Below, piece after piece: positions 39,101 through 47,283 of a stretch of 64,000 bases of DNA. The notes below the pieces were generated by a model. The model worked only from the letters and a program-made list of their open reading frames with translations, was not told where the DNA came from and ran no database searches. Where the stretch lies: contig NZ_JAVFVV010000005.1 in assembly GCF_030929505.1 (NCBI RefSeq), forward strand, positions 1 through 64,000, read 5' to 3'. Positions within the stretch are counted from its first letter, which is position 1. The number at the start of each line of letters is the position of its first letter. The DNA is from Mesorhizobium sp. LHD-90 (lineage in GTDB: Bacteria > Pseudomonadota > Alphaproteobacteria > Rhizobiales > Rhizobiaceae). Position numbers and translations under genes: made by a program.

Positions 39101-39849
39101 TTCTGAGCGAAGGCGACATGGTCGACGTCGAGATTGAGCCCCATGCCGATGGCGTCGGTGGCGACGAGGTAGTCGACGTCGCCGGACTGGTAGAGCGCCA
39201 TCTGCGCGTTGCGGGTGCGAGGGCTGAGCGCGCCGAGCACCACCGCCGCGCCGCCGCGCTGGCGGCGAATCAATTCGGCGATGGCGTAGACCTCGTCGGC
39301 GGAGAAGGCGACCACCGCCGATCGGCGCGGCAGCCGCGTCAGCTTCTTCGAGCCGGCATAGGCCAGATGCGACAGGCGGGGACGGGTGACCACCGAAATG
39401 CCGCGCAGCAGTCTCTCCAGAATGCCGCGCATGGTGGCAGCGCCGAGCAGCAGCGTTTCCTGCCGGCCGCGCAGATGCAGGATGCGGTCGGTGAAGATAT
39501 GGCCGCGCTCAAGGTCGCCGGCGAGCTGGATCTCGTCGATGGCGACGAAGGCGGCGTCGGTCTCGCGCGGCATGGCTTCCACCGTGCAGACCGAATAGCG
39601 CGCGCCGACCGGCACGATTTTCTCCTCGCCGGTGATGAGCGCGACCTTCGCGGCGCCGACCTTTTCGCAGACGCGGGCATAGACCTCGCGCGCCAATAGC
39701 CGGAGCGGCAGGCCGATGACGCCACTTTCATGTGCCACCATGCGCTCGATGGCGAGATGGGTCTTGCCGGTGTTGGTCGGCCCCAGAACGGCGGTCACAT
39801 CGCGCCCGGAGAGGATCAGCGGGTCGGTCTTGAACTGGTGGACATTCAT
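36184..39849 (-). CDS. SUV3-like superfamily 2 RNA helicase with long low-complexity tail
   Basis: A 1221-residue protein. The helicase core fills about residues 15-420: Walker A VLGPTNTGKTHLAIERM, VFVAIDEIQLAGDLERGHIF-like DEIQ box, ATDAIGMGLNLD and QIAGRAGR. It resembles mitochondrial SUV3. A helical region continues to about 860; then comes a roughly 200-residue Ala/Glu-rich stretch and a basic Arg/Gly/Gln-rich end (HRHGDRNRPQHDGRQ) suited to RNA binding. ATG 39849 is preferred; the frame is open 23 codons further. It is cotranscribed with the S4 protein. The tail is prone to indels, so assembly should be checked there. Confidence 0.85.
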   Translation of the reverse strand: MNVHQFKTDPLILSGRDVTAVLGPTNTGKTHLAIERMVAHESGVIGLPLRLLAREVYARVCEKVGAAKVALITGEEKIVPVGARYSVCTVEAMPRETDAAFVAIDEIQLAGDLERGHIFTDRILHLRGRQETLLLGAATMRGILERLLRGISVVTRPRLSHLAYAGSKKLTRLPRRSAVVAFSADEVYAIAELIRRQRGGAAVVLGALSPRTRNAQMALYQSGDVDYLVATDAIGMGLNLDVDHVAFAQNRKFDGFQYRALTAAELGQIAGRAGRHLRDGTFGVTGQVDPFDEDLVEKIESHDFEPVKVLQWRTARFDFSSVDALRHSIETVAPVEGLTRALPAVDARALEQLARDPDIRQLAVGRDRVSLLWDVCSLPDYRRIAPAQHSELVASLYMDLARRGHVDENYLAEQVRRADSTEGDIDTLSNRIAQIRTWTYVSNRAGWLADPLHWQEKTREIEDRLSDALHERLTKRFVDRRTSVLMRRLRENTMLEAEIDSSGTVMVEGHHVGDLQGFRFTADQAAAGEDGKAIKAAAQKALAAEFEARAEKFSLSGNHDIALASDGILRWIGSPIGTLAATEDPLKPRVIVLADEQLTGPARDKVAARAERFVNFQIETVLKPLFDLKQAEQLTGIARGIAFRLVEQFGLISRREIAEEVKSLDQENRAALRRLGVRFGAYHIFIPALVKPAPASIITLLWALKNDGKDKPGFGDIVHMLAAGRTSVLVNAAFDKAFYGLAGFRMLGRRAVRVDILERLADLIRPALSWKPGSTGLRPDGAYDGSAFLVTPAMMSILGATGEDIEEILKGLGYRSEAKPAADVKARLEVLDLAAREAAAKAAAERAAAAERAAAEKAAREATAGTDAGIAAESEASTAAVAPSVGDETAMVETLASVETGDATGSAIAAEADASERLSAAADDAAPDAALGTVEAEAGDEIAREAAIDETAETLSVDATVDEVPADQTAIQSADGEVIGEIEAGPAQAVEDATPEPRSEGAIAENATLEPEKTASSEAIQPEGPSTSEEVVEKPLSSGLHASSDAASDAPAEAAAETPAEEPKPLLLWRPARFEHRPRHRHGDRNRPQHDGRQRDGQQRPPRRDGQQSEGQRADGQRDARGPRQGRPDGAPGQGRDRPQGDQRFGNKPKFDRERFKGKPDGNRPQAERGERPERGERPDNRRKDGGKAVFQSKPREEKPARFDPDSPFAKLAALRDQLKK

Positions 39850-40125
39850 CGGATCGGAAATCGGCCCTTCGTCAGGGTTGCGGCGCCCGGACACATCCTT
39901 CGGCGAGAGTCGCCGCAAGGATGCCCATTCTCTACGGTCGTGCTATGGCAGCTACACCCACGGCCGTGGAACGCGGCACACGCGAACGATATGGGTGGCT
40001 GTCAGCCGCAGTCAAGGGAAATCGGCCACCACTCTTCCAACCCACGCGAGGCGCTTTCCACCGGACCGCGACATGAGAGACGTGATATCAGCGAACCGAA
40101 AATACCGGTTCGATGGGGTCCGGAA

Positions 40126-41196
40126 TTGAGATCGAATCTTTCATCCCTACTGGGACGTCGCGCATCGACGGCAAATGGCCGCCTGGCGGCAATCTCCGCG
40201 GTCGAGGAAGCTTACCGGTCCCTGCCGAGAAAGAAACACCGGCGGGAGGACGAAGGCACCGACTGGCAAAAAGTAGCGGACAGGGTAGAGCGACTGCGCG
40301 CGGAGCGCCCCGCCGACCATATATCGTCCCTGCTTTCCGAGTTGCGCCAATTGGAGATCGGGCGCAGCAACCGGAGCAGGTTCTACGAAACGCATCCCGA
40401 TGTGGGAGCCCTGCGCAGACGTGTCCTGGGCCGCCTTGCCGCCGATCCGAACAGGCATTTCTATTTCCCGAATGTGGTCGGCGGGCGATACGCGCCAGGC
40501 AACATCGGCGCCATTCGTTACCTTCTGAAGTGCGTGCGGGACGACACGTCCGACATCGTCGAACTCGGAAGCGGCTGGTCGAGCAATCTGTTCCAGCTCT
40601 ATGTCGGCCTGGGCCGAACGCGCTCGGAGACGATTCACTATCACGGCGCGGAGTTCACCAAATCGGGCCGATCAGCGGCCCTGGCCCTCGCCGCTCACGA
40701 TGCACATATTCGATACGGAGCTTATCACTTCGACTATCGCAAACCCGATCTGTCATTCCTCCCGGAAGGCAAGGGCCACGTGCTCGTGTTTACCAGGCAT
40801 TCGGTCGAGCAGGTCGACCTCATCAGCGACGAACTCTACAGTCAGTTGGCGGCCAGGCGAAGGCCAATCACCCTTGTGCATATCGAACCGGTCGCCTGGC
40901 AAAGTGATCCGAAGCTGCTGCGGAAGCGATTGAAGGACGATGCGTGGTTCTTCGGATGGGTCAAGTTCCGGATGGCTCGCGGCTTCCTCACCGGTCGCAA
41001 CCAGTTGCACAATGCAGCATGGTGGTCATGGCGCCTTGGATACAACGTCAACCTGCTCGCCATCATCGACAGGTTTCGCGAAAAGAAGCTGGTCGAGCTG
41101 GTGGCTGCTTTCCCGGATTTCGACGCACAGGCCAACATCGTCAACCCGTCATCGCTCTACCATATCCAGTTCTTGAACGACGAAACGGCGGGCTGA
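40126..41196 (+). CDS. Uncharacterised protein with methyltransferase-like motif
   Basis: About 356 residues, not assigned to a family. A charged helical N-terminus (PRKKHRREDEGTDWQKVADR) precedes IVELGSGWSSNLFQLYVGLG, which looks like SAM-binding motif I, and later IRYGAYHFDYR and HVLVFTRHSVEQVDLISDEL, with a Trp/His-rich stretch (NAAWWSWRLGYNVNLLAIID). There is no signal peptide. No ATG falls where homology-like composition begins, so a TTG at 40126 is chosen; the start is uncertain. It is divergent from the helicase. A sugar- or lipid-modifying methyltransferase is one guess. Confidence 0.6.
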   Translation: MRSNLSSLLGRRASTANGRLAAISAVEEAYRSLPRKKHRREDEGTDWQKVADRVERLRAERPADHISSLLSELRQLEIGRSNRSRFYETHPDVGALRRRVLGRLAADPNRHFYFPNVVGGRYAPGNIGAIRYLLKCVRDDTSDIVELGSGWSSNLFQLYVGLGRTRSETIHYHGAEFTKSGRSAALALAAHDAHIRYGAYHFDYRKPDLSFLPEGKGHVLVFTRHSVEQVDLISDELYSQLAARRRPITLVHIEPVAWQSDPKLLRKRLKDDAWFFGWVKFRMARGFLTGRNQLHNAAWWSWRLGYNVNLLAIIDRFREKKLVELVAAFPDFDAQANIVNPSSLYHIQFLNDETAG

Positions 41197-41500
41197 GGCA
41201 CCTTTCGCTTCTGGGATGAGCGGGGCAGCCACCTTGGTCTGATCGTGACAACCGACTGATTCGCGGAACGAGTCTGGAACGAATCGGCGACGAATCGCTG
41301 ACTCCCGACGATTCAGGGTTTGTTCCAAACGCCCGCCCGGCGCATTTTTCTCCTATGTCACTGATCCGGAATCTCTTTTCGAATCCAGCAGCGCCGGCCG
41401 CACAACCGCCACAATTTGACCTGGCACACCAGTCAGGCGCTGTTTTTCCCTTGCAATCGGAGATAGAGTTGACGCGTGGTCAAGGAGGGAAATTTTTGCC
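41197..41500. other. 304-bp gap upstream of aqpZ
   Basis: No gene. Short repeats of GAACGA and ACGAATCG lie around 41260-41300. AAGGAGGGAAATTTTTGCC just before aqpZ supplies the ribosome-binding site. A promoter is expected here but not placed. Confidence 0.4.
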
Positions 41501-42190
41501 ATGTCAAAGCGATTGATCGCTGAATTTATCGGTACGTTCTGGCTTGTATTGGGCGGTTGCGGCAGCGCCGTGCTCGCCGCGGGATTCCCGGAACTGGGGA
41601 TCGGGTTCCTGGGCGTTGCCCTGGCGTTCGGCCTGACGGTGCTCACCATGGCCTATGCCGTGGGCGGCATCTCCGGCGGGCATTTCAACCCGGCGGTGAC
41701 CGTCGGGCTGTTCATCGGCGGCCGGTTCGAGGCGAAGGACGTCGTCCCCTATATCGTCGCGCAGGTGGTGGGCGCGATCGTGGCGGCGATCGTTCTCTAC
41801 GCGATTGTCAGCGGCAAGGCGGACTTCGCGGGCGTCGGCGGCTTCGCCTCCAACGGCTATGGCGACGCGTCGCCCGGCAAATTCTCGATGCTGTCTGGCC
41901 TGATCACGGAAATTGTGCTGACCTTCATCTTCCTGTTCGTCATCCTGCGGGTCACCTCCGGCGACGTTCCCGCCGGCTTCGCGCCGATCGCCATCGGCCT
42001 GTGCCTGACGCTGATCCACCTTATCTCGATCCCGGTGACCAACACCTCGGTCAACCCGGCCCGCTCGACCGGCGTGGCGCTGTTCGCCGAAGGCCCGGCG
42101 CTGGCGCAGCTCTGGCTGTTCTGGGTCGCCCCGCTGATCGGAGGCGCGCTGGCCGGCATCGTGCATTCGGCGCTGTTCGGGAAGAAGTGA
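41501..42190 (+). CDS. aqpZ: Aquaporin Z
   Basis: A 229-residue water channel with six membrane helices and both pore half-helix motifs, [11 protein letters not shown] (NPA1) and [12 protein letters not shown] (NPA2). The selectivity-filter-like positions near the second motif fit an orthodox water channel rather than a glycerol facilitator. AAGGAGG lies upstream. It stands alone, with a palindromic repeat after its stop. Confidence 0.94.
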   Translation: MSKRLIAEFIGTFWLVLGGCGSAVLAAGFPELGIGFLGVALAFGLTVLTMAYAVGGISGGHFNPAVTVGLFIGGRFEAKDVVPYIVAQVVGAIVAAIVLYAIVSGKADFAGVGGFASNGYGDASPGKFSMLSGLITEIVLTFIFLFVILRVTSGDVPAGFAPIAIGLCLTLIHLISIPVTNTSVNPARSTGVALFAEGPALAQLWLFWVAPLIGGALAGIVHSALFGKK

Positions 42191-42197
42191 GGCGCAG

Positions 42198-42354
42198 CGT
42201 TCCCCTCCCCCTTGAGGGGAGGGTGCCGAGCAAAGCGAGGCGGGTGGGGTAATCTCAACCGCCTTTACGCAAAAAGGTGTTGGAGCACGGCCGCAGCGAC
42301 CCCACCCGGCCGCTTCGCGTATCCCTCCCCTCAAGGGGGAGGGATACGGCGCCG
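42198..42354. repeat. Palindromic intergenic repeat between aqpZ and phaB
   Basis: A left part begins CCCCTCCCCCTTGAGGGGAG and contains GGCGGGTGGGG. The right part has CCCCACCCGGCCGC and ends CCCTCCCCTCAAGGGGGAGG, its inverted copy. The outer ends can each also fold on themselves. It separates two convergent genes and could serve both as terminator. This is a type of mosaic repeat seen widely in rhizobia. Confidence 0.75.
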
Positions 42355-42356
42355 CA

Positions 42357-43079
42357 TCACGTAATGTACTGCCCGCCATTGGCCGTCAGCGTCGAACCGG
42401 TGATGAAGCCGGCCTCGTCTGAGGCGAGGAAGACGACGCAGCGGGCGATCTCGTCAGGCTCGCCGAGGCGGCCGACAGGGATTTGCGCCACGATCGATTC
42501 CCGCACCTTTTCCGGCACGGCCATCACCATGTCGGTGCCGATATAGCCCGGCGCGATGACGTTGACGGTGATGCCGGCGCGGGCGCCTTCTTGAGCAAGC
42601 GCCTTGGTGAAGCCGATGTCACCCGCCTTGGCGGCGGAATAATTCGCCTGGCCCATCTGGCCCTTCTGGCCGTTGATCGAGGAAATGGTGATGACGCGCC
42701 CGAACTTTCGGTCGCGCATGCCGCTCCACAGCGGATGCGTCATGTTGAAGGCGCCGTTGAGGTTGGTGCCGATCACCTCGCTCCACTGCTGCGGCGTCAT
42801 CTTGTGGAACATGGCGTCGCGGGTGATGCCGGCATTGTTGACCAGCACCTCGATCGGACCGAGATCGGCCTCGACCTGGCTGATACCGGCCACGCAGGCG
42901 TCGTAGTCGGCGACCGACCATTTGTAGGTTTTTATGCCAGTCTCGGCAGTGAATTTTTGTGCCGCTTCGTCATTGCCCGCATAATTGGCGGCGACCTTGT
43001 AGCCGGCATTTTTCAGCGCGACGGAGATTGACGCTCCAATGCCGCGAGAACCACCGGTGACGAGTGCTGTTCGAGCCAT
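42357..43079 (-). CDS. phaB: Acetoacetyl-CoA reductase
   Basis: A 240-residue NADPH-dependent short-chain dehydrogenase making (R)-3-hydroxybutyryl-CoA for polyhydroxybutyrate synthesis. It has TGGSRGIG, NNAGITRDAMFHKM, the catalytic ITISSINGQKGQMGQANYSAAKAG stretch in overlapping parts (Ser, then Tyr and Lys), and VIAPGYIGTDM. It follows phaA in the same direction after 123 bases containing an inverted repeat. A downstream partner, bdhA at the left edge of the window, is broken. Confidence 0.93.
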   Translation of the reverse strand: MARTALVTGGSRGIGASISVALKNAGYKVAANYAGNDEAAQKFTAETGIKTYKWSVADYDACVAGISQVEADLGPIEVLVNNAGITRDAMFHKMTPQQWSEVIGTNLNGAFNMTHPLWSGMRDRKFGRVITISSINGQKGQMGQANYSAAKAGDIGFTKALAQEGARAGITVNVIAPGYIGTDMVMAVPEKVRESIVAQIPVGRLGEPDEIARCVVFLASDEAGFITGSTLTANGGQYIT

Positions 43080-43107
43080 GATTTTTCTCCTCCCTCTGGT
43101 CGGAGGA

Positions 43108-43197
43108 GCGAATAGCGAATAGCCAATAGCGAATAGGGATTTTGATCCGCGCGCCTTGGCTCCTCCCCCTATTCGCTACTCCCTATTCGCTATTCGC
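43108..43197. repeat. GAATAGC repeat palindrome between phaA and phaB
   Basis: GCGAATAGCGAATAGCCAAT at 43108 onward and the block at 43167-43197 are 31-base inverted copies with three mismatches, built of tandem GCGAATA units, with a 28-base loop. It lies inside the phaA-phaB operon and could form a stem that lowers phaB expression or protects the message. Confidence 0.8.
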
Positions 43198-43202
43198 TTT
43201 AT

Positions 43203-44384
43203 TCAGTTCATCGCCTCGACGCACATCGCCACGCCCATACCGCCACCGATGCACAGCGTGGCCAGACCCTTTTTGGCGCCGCGGCGGCGCATCTCGAAGA
43301 CCAGAGTGTTGAAGACGCGGGCACCGGACGCGCCGATCGGATGGCCGATGGCGATGGCCCCGCCATTGACGTTGACGATGTCGGGGTTCCAGCCCATGCC
43401 CTTGTTGACTGCGCAGGCCTGCGCGGCGAACGCCTCGTTGGCTTCGACCAGGTCGAGATCGCCAACCGTCCAGCCGGCTTTTTCCAGCGCCTTCTGCGAG
43501 GCCGGGATCGGGCCGGTGCCCATGACGGCCGGGTCGACGCCGGCGGTCGCCCAGGAGACGATGCGCACCAGCGGGGTGATGCCGCGGCGGGCGGCTTCGG
43601 CTTCCGTCATCAGCAGCGCGGCGGCCGCGCCATCATTCAGGCCCGAGGCGTTGGCGGCGGTCACCGTGCCGTCCTTGTCGAAGGCCGGCCGCAGCTTCTG
43701 CATGGCGTCCAGCGTGGCGCCGTGGCGGATATATTCGTCGGCGTCGACGATGGTGTCGCCCTTGCGGCCGGGGACGGTGACAGCGACGATCTCGTCCTTG
43801 AATTTTCCGGCCTTCTGCGCGGCCTCGGCCTTGTTCTGCGAAGCGAGAGCGAACTGGTCCTGCGCGTCACGGGTGATCTGGAACTGCTTCGCGACGTTCT
43901 CCGCGGTGTTGCCCATGTGGTAGCCGTTGAAGGCGTCCCACAACCCGTCCTTGATCATGGTGTCGATCAGCTTCAGGTCGCCCATCTTGGTGCCGGCGCG
44001 CAGATGCTGGCAGTGGGTGGACAGCGACATCGATTCCTGGCCGCCGGCGACGATGATCTTTGCGTCGCCTGACGCGATCTGCTGCATGCCGAGCGCGATC
44101 GCCCGCAGGCCTGAGCCGCAGACCTGGTTCAAGCCCCAGGCGGTGGCCTCCTTCGGCACGCCGGCCTTGATCGCCGCCTGGCGCGCCGGGTTCTGGCCCT
44201 GGCCCGCCGTCAGCACCTGGCCGAGGATCACCTCGTCGACTTCGCCGGCTTCCACGCCGGCGCGCGACAGCACTTCCTTGACCACCACGCTGCCCAGATC
44301 ATGCGCAGGAACTGCGGCGAAGGCGCCGTTGAAGGAACCGACCGGGGTGCGGGCCGCACTGGCGACGACGATGGCATCGGACAT
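43203..44384 (-). CDS. phaA: Acetyl-CoA C-acetyltransferase (beta-ketothiolase)
   Basis: A 393-residue thiolase condensing two acetyl-CoA to acetoacetyl-CoA for PHB synthesis. The nucleophile Cys is in NQVCGSGLRAIAL, the His in AIGHPIGASGARVFNTL, and the second Cys in LCIGGGMGVAMCVE. Length is normal. It is divergent from phaR across a 278-base gap with a palindrome that may be a PhaR site. Confidence 0.95.
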   Translation of the reverse strand: MSDAIVVASAARTPVGSFNGAFAAVPAHDLGSVVVKEVLSRAGVEAGEVDEVILGQVLTAGQGQNPARQAAIKAGVPKEATAWGLNQVCGSGLRAIALGMQQIASGDAKIIVAGGQESMSLSTHCQHLRAGTKMGDLKLIDTMIKDGLWDAFNGYHMGNTAENVAKQFQITRDAQDQFALASQNKAEAAQKAGKFKDEIVAVTVPGRKGDTIVDADEYIRHGATLDAMQKLRPAFDKDGTVTAANASGLNDGAAAALLMTEAEAARRGITPLVRIVSWATAGVDPAVMGTGPIPASQKALEKAGWTVGDLDLVEANEAFAAQACAVNKGMGWNPDIVNVNGGAIAIGHPIGASGARVFNTLVFEMRRRGAKKGLATLCIGGGMGVAMCVEAMN

Positions 44385-44510
44385 GTTTTGCTCTCCAGAC
44401 CTGGACGGCGGCGGCGGCCGCGCTGCTTCTTCAACCTATGTGGCCTCCCGCCGAAGACGAGTCAAACCGGAAAAATCGGCGGCTGGCCTGCGCCGCGCGC
44501 AAGCCAATTC

Positions 44511-44524
44511 ATGCTGCGCAGCAT
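44511..44524. promoter_or_regulatory. Candidate PhaR operator
   Basis: ATGCTGCGCAGCAT is a perfect 14-base palindrome in the phaA/phaR divergent gap. PhaR proteins are reported to bind TGC-rich sites with CTGC/GCAG halves; here the halves are adjacent without the usual spacer, so it is a candidate only. Confidence 0.4.
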
Positions 44525-44662
44525 TTTTCCTGCCGCATCGCCATCAAGAGAATCCCGCACCGCACAAAGCGCTTGGAATTGTGACGGTTTTGCGCGTATC
44601 CTCATGCGACGCGCAATCGTTACCGGCCGCTTACCCGGCGCGGTGTCCCGGGAGGATCGTTG

Positions 44663-45265
44663 ATGGCCGCGAAGGACGACCCCGTCGTCATCAAGAAATA
44701 CGCCAACCGCCGTCTCTACAATACGGGCACCAGCACCTATGTGACGCTGGAGGATCTCGCCGGAATGGTGAAGCGCGGCGAGGATTTCACCGTGCAGGAC
44801 GCCAAGACCGGCGAGGACATCACCCATCCGGTGCTGACGCAGATCATCTTCGAGCTGGAGAACAAGGACGGGCAGAACATGCTGCCCATCCCATTCCTGC
44901 GGCAACTGATCTCCTTCTACGGCGACCAGATGCAGATGATCGTGCCGAGTTTCCTCGAACAGTCGATGTCGGCCTTCGCCAAGGAGCAGGAGCGGTTCCG
45001 CGAACAGATGAAATCGGCGTTCGGCAAGACGCCGGTCGACCTCATGAAGATGGCGCCGATGAAGGCGCTGGAGGAACAGACGCGCCGCAACATGGAGCTG
45101 TTCCAGAACGCCATGCGCATGTTCACGCCGTTCCCGGGCGGTGCGCCGACCGGGGCGGCCGCGCCCGAGCCGGCGAAGAAGGAAGCTTCGGAAAAGGCCG
45201 ACGACCTGCAGGAATTGAAGGAGCAGATCGCCGCCATGCAGCGCAAGATCGACTCGCTGAGCTGA
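44663..45265 (+). CDS. phaR: Polyhydroxyalkanoate synthesis repressor PhaR
   Basis: A 200-residue regulator also called AniA in rhizobia. The N-terminal DNA-binding domain begins IKKYANRRLYNTGTSTYVTL and the polymer-binding part has QLISFYGDQMQMIVPSFLEQ. The tail ends in a predicted coiled coil (LQELKEQIAAMQRKIDSL). It senses PHB by binding the granule, which frees its operators and induces phasin genes. ATG 44663 is used, with GGGAGGATC upstream; a TTG precedes it by one codon. It is divergent from phaA. Confidence 0.94.
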   Translation: MAAKDDPVVIKKYANRRLYNTGTSTYVTLEDLAGMVKRGEDFTVQDAKTGEDITHPVLTQIIFELENKDGQNMLPIPFLRQLISFYGDQMQMIVPSFLEQSMSAFAKEQERFREQMKSAFGKTPVDLMKMAPMKALEEQTRRNMELFQNAMRMFTPFPGGAPTGAAAPEPAKKEASEKADDLQELKEQIAAMQRKIDSLS

Positions 45266-45396
45266 GCGGTCGGCAAGCGCCGGCAACATCCGTCAAATCC
45301 CCTCCACCGATGCAGGAATATTGCATCGTGTCATGACCGCCATGGTTGCGGGCGGGCGGGCGGAATGCTGTACTGCCGCGAAATCCAGGGGCCCGA

Positions 45397-45864
45397 ATGA
45401 TGTCGATATACCTCGCCGCGCTGCTCATCGGCTTCGTGGCAGGCCTGCGCGCCATGACGGCGCCGGCCGCCGTGAGCTGGGGCGCCCTCCTCGGCTGGCT
45501 GCCGGTGTCGGAAAGCTGGGCGGCCTTCATGGGTTGGCGCTTCACGCCCTGGATCTTCAGCATACTGGCGCTGGTCGAGTTCGTCACCGACCAGCTTCCG
45601 TCGACGCCGAGCCGAAAGGTGCCGCAGCAATTCGCGGCGCGCCTCGTCAGCGGCGCCTTCTGCGGCGCGGTGATCGGCACGGCGGGCGGTTCGATGGTCG
45701 GCGGGCTGATCGCCGGCATCGTCGGCGCCGTCATCGGCACCTATGGCGGCGCGGAGGCGCGCGGCCGCCTCGCCGCCGCCTTCGGCCAGGACCGTCCGGC
45801 CGCCCTGATAGAGGACGCGGTCGCCATCGTGCTCGGGCTGGTGGCGGTCTCGGTCCTCCCATGA
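45397..45864 (+). CDS. DUF4126-like membrane protein
   Basis: A 155-residue protein with four or five Gly/Ala-rich membrane segments (IYLAALLIGFVAGLRAMTAP, TPWIFSILALVEFVTDQL, GGLIAGIVGAVIGTYGGAEA, AIVLGLVAVSVL). The pattern GLRAMTAPAAVSWG fits the DUF4126 family, of unknown function. Its stop overlaps the flavoprotein start by ATGA, so it is translationally coupled to it, hinting at a functional link. Two consecutive ATGs start the protein. Confidence 0.78.
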   Translation: MMSIYLAALLIGFVAGLRAMTAPAAVSWGALLGWLPVSESWAAFMGWRFTPWIFSILALVEFVTDQLPSTPSRKVPQQFAARLVSGAFCGAVIGTAGGSMVGGLIAGIVGAVIGTYGGAEARGRLAAAFGQDRPAALIEDAVAIVLGLVAVSVLP

Positions 45865-47237
45865 CCAGAATTTTCGACGCGATCGTCATCGGCGGCGGAC
45901 AGGCAGGCCCGTCGCTCGCCGTGCGGCTGGCCAATGCGGGCAACCGCGTCGCCATGATCGAGCGCAAATTTTTGGGCGGCACCTGCGTCAATACCGGCTG
46001 CAAGCCGACCAAGACGATGGTGGCGAGCGCCTATGCGGCGCAGATGGCGCGGCGCGGCGGCGACTACGGCGTGGTGCTGGGCGACATCGGCGTCGACATG
46101 GACCGGGTGAAGGCGCGCAAGGACAAGGTGACGCTGGATTCCCGCAACGGCCTTCGCACCTGGCTGGACGGCACCAAAAACGTCAACTTCATCGACGGGC
46201 ACGCAAGATTCCGGGCGCCGCGCGAGATCGAGGTCAACGGCGAGGTGCTGTCGGCGGAGAAGATTTTCCTCAACGTCGGCGGCCGCGCCTCGGTGCCCGA
46301 CCTGCCGGGCGTCCACGACATCCCCTACCTCACCAACAGTTCGATGATGGAGCTCGACACGCTGCCGCGCCATCTGGTGGTGATCGGCGGCAGCTATATC
46401 GGGCTGGAATTCGCGCAGATGTTCCGCCGCTTCGGCAGCGAGGTGACTGTCGTCGAGAAGGGACCTCGGCTGACCGGCCGCGAGGACGAGGACGTGTCCA
46501 GGACGATCCACGACATCCTGGCCAAGGAAGGCATCGCCTTCCGGCTGAACGCCGAATGCATCAGTTTCCGCAGGCACGGCGGCGACATCGCCGTGGGAGT
46601 CGACTGCACCCAGGGCGATCCGGAAATTTTGGGCAGCCACGTGTTTCTGGCGATGGGACGGCGGCCCAACACCGACGACCTCGGCCTGGAAAAGGCTGGC
46701 ATAGAGAGCGACGAGCGGGGCTACATCAAGGTCGACGATCAGCTCAGGACCACGGCCGAAAACGTCTGGGCGATGGGCGACTGCAACGGACGCGGCGCCT
46801 TTACCCACACCGCCTACAACGATTTTGAGATCGTCGCGGCAAATCTGCTTGATGGCGACAGCCGCCGCCTGAGCGACCGCTTCCCCTGCTATGCGCTCTA
46901 CATCGATCCGCCGCTGGGGCGTGTCGGCATGACCGAGGCGGAGGCGCGCAAGTCCGGAAAGAACTGCCTGATCGGCCGGCTGCCGATGACGCGCGTCGGC
47001 CGCGCCGTCGAGCGCGGCGAGACCGAGGGTTTCATGAAGGTGCTGGTCGACGCCGACAGCCGCCAGATTCTTGGCGCGTCCATTCTCGGCGCCAGCGGCG
47101 ACGAGGTGGTGCATGGCATTCTGGACCTGATGTACGCGAAGGCCAAGGTGGACACGCTGGTGCGCTCCGTGCCGATCCATCCGACCGTTTCAGAACTGCT
47201 GCCGACGGTTTTCGGGAGCCTCAAGCCTTTGCAATGA
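45861..47237 (+). CDS. FAD-dependent pyridine nucleotide-disulfide oxidoreductase (MerA-type)
   Basis: A 458-residue flavoprotein. FAD motif AIVIGGGQAGPSLAVRLA, redox-active disulfide GGTCVNTGCKPTKTM, NAD motif LVVIGGSYIGLEFAQMFRRF, second FAD motif TTAENVWAMGDCNGRG and C-terminal HPTVSELLPTV are present. It lacks the heavy-metal-associated domain and the C-terminal Cys pair of mercuric reductase, so mercury reduction is unlikely despite family annotation. It lies in a probable operon with the two membrane proteins around it (overlap before, 46 bases after). The physiological substrate is unknown. Confidence 0.85.
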   Translation: MTRIFDAIVIGGGQAGPSLAVRLANAGNRVAMIERKFLGGTCVNTGCKPTKTMVASAYAAQMARRGGDYGVVLGDIGVDMDRVKARKDKVTLDSRNGLRTWLDGTKNVNFIDGHARFRAPREIEVNGEVLSAEKIFLNVGGRASVPDLPGVHDIPYLTNSSMMELDTLPRHLVVIGGSYIGLEFAQMFRRFGSEVTVVEKGPRLTGREDEDVSRTIHDILAKEGIAFRLNAECISFRRHGGDIAVGVDCTQGDPEILGSHVFLAMGRRPNTDDLGLEKAGIESDERGYIKVDDQLRTTAENVWAMGDCNGRGAFTHTAYNDFEIVAANLLDGDSRRLSDRFPCYALYIDPPLGRVGMTEAEARKSGKNCLIGRLPMTRVGRAVERGETEGFMKVLVDADSRQILGASILGASGDEVVHGILDLMYAKAKVDTLVRSVPIHPTVSELLPTVFGSLKPLQ

Positions 47238-47283
47238 CAAGGCCGGCCTGCCGGTTCGGCAGACCGCCTGGGGGCGCAAAAAG

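Noticed and set aside
42198-42354. Insertion sequence between aqpZ and phaB
   Set aside because: Only about 157 bases with palindromic ends, no transposase frame; it fits an intergenic mosaic repeat.
45861-47237. Mercuric reductase and mercury-resistance locus
   Set aside because: The heavy-metal domain, the C-terminal Cys pair and merR/merT neighbours are all missing.
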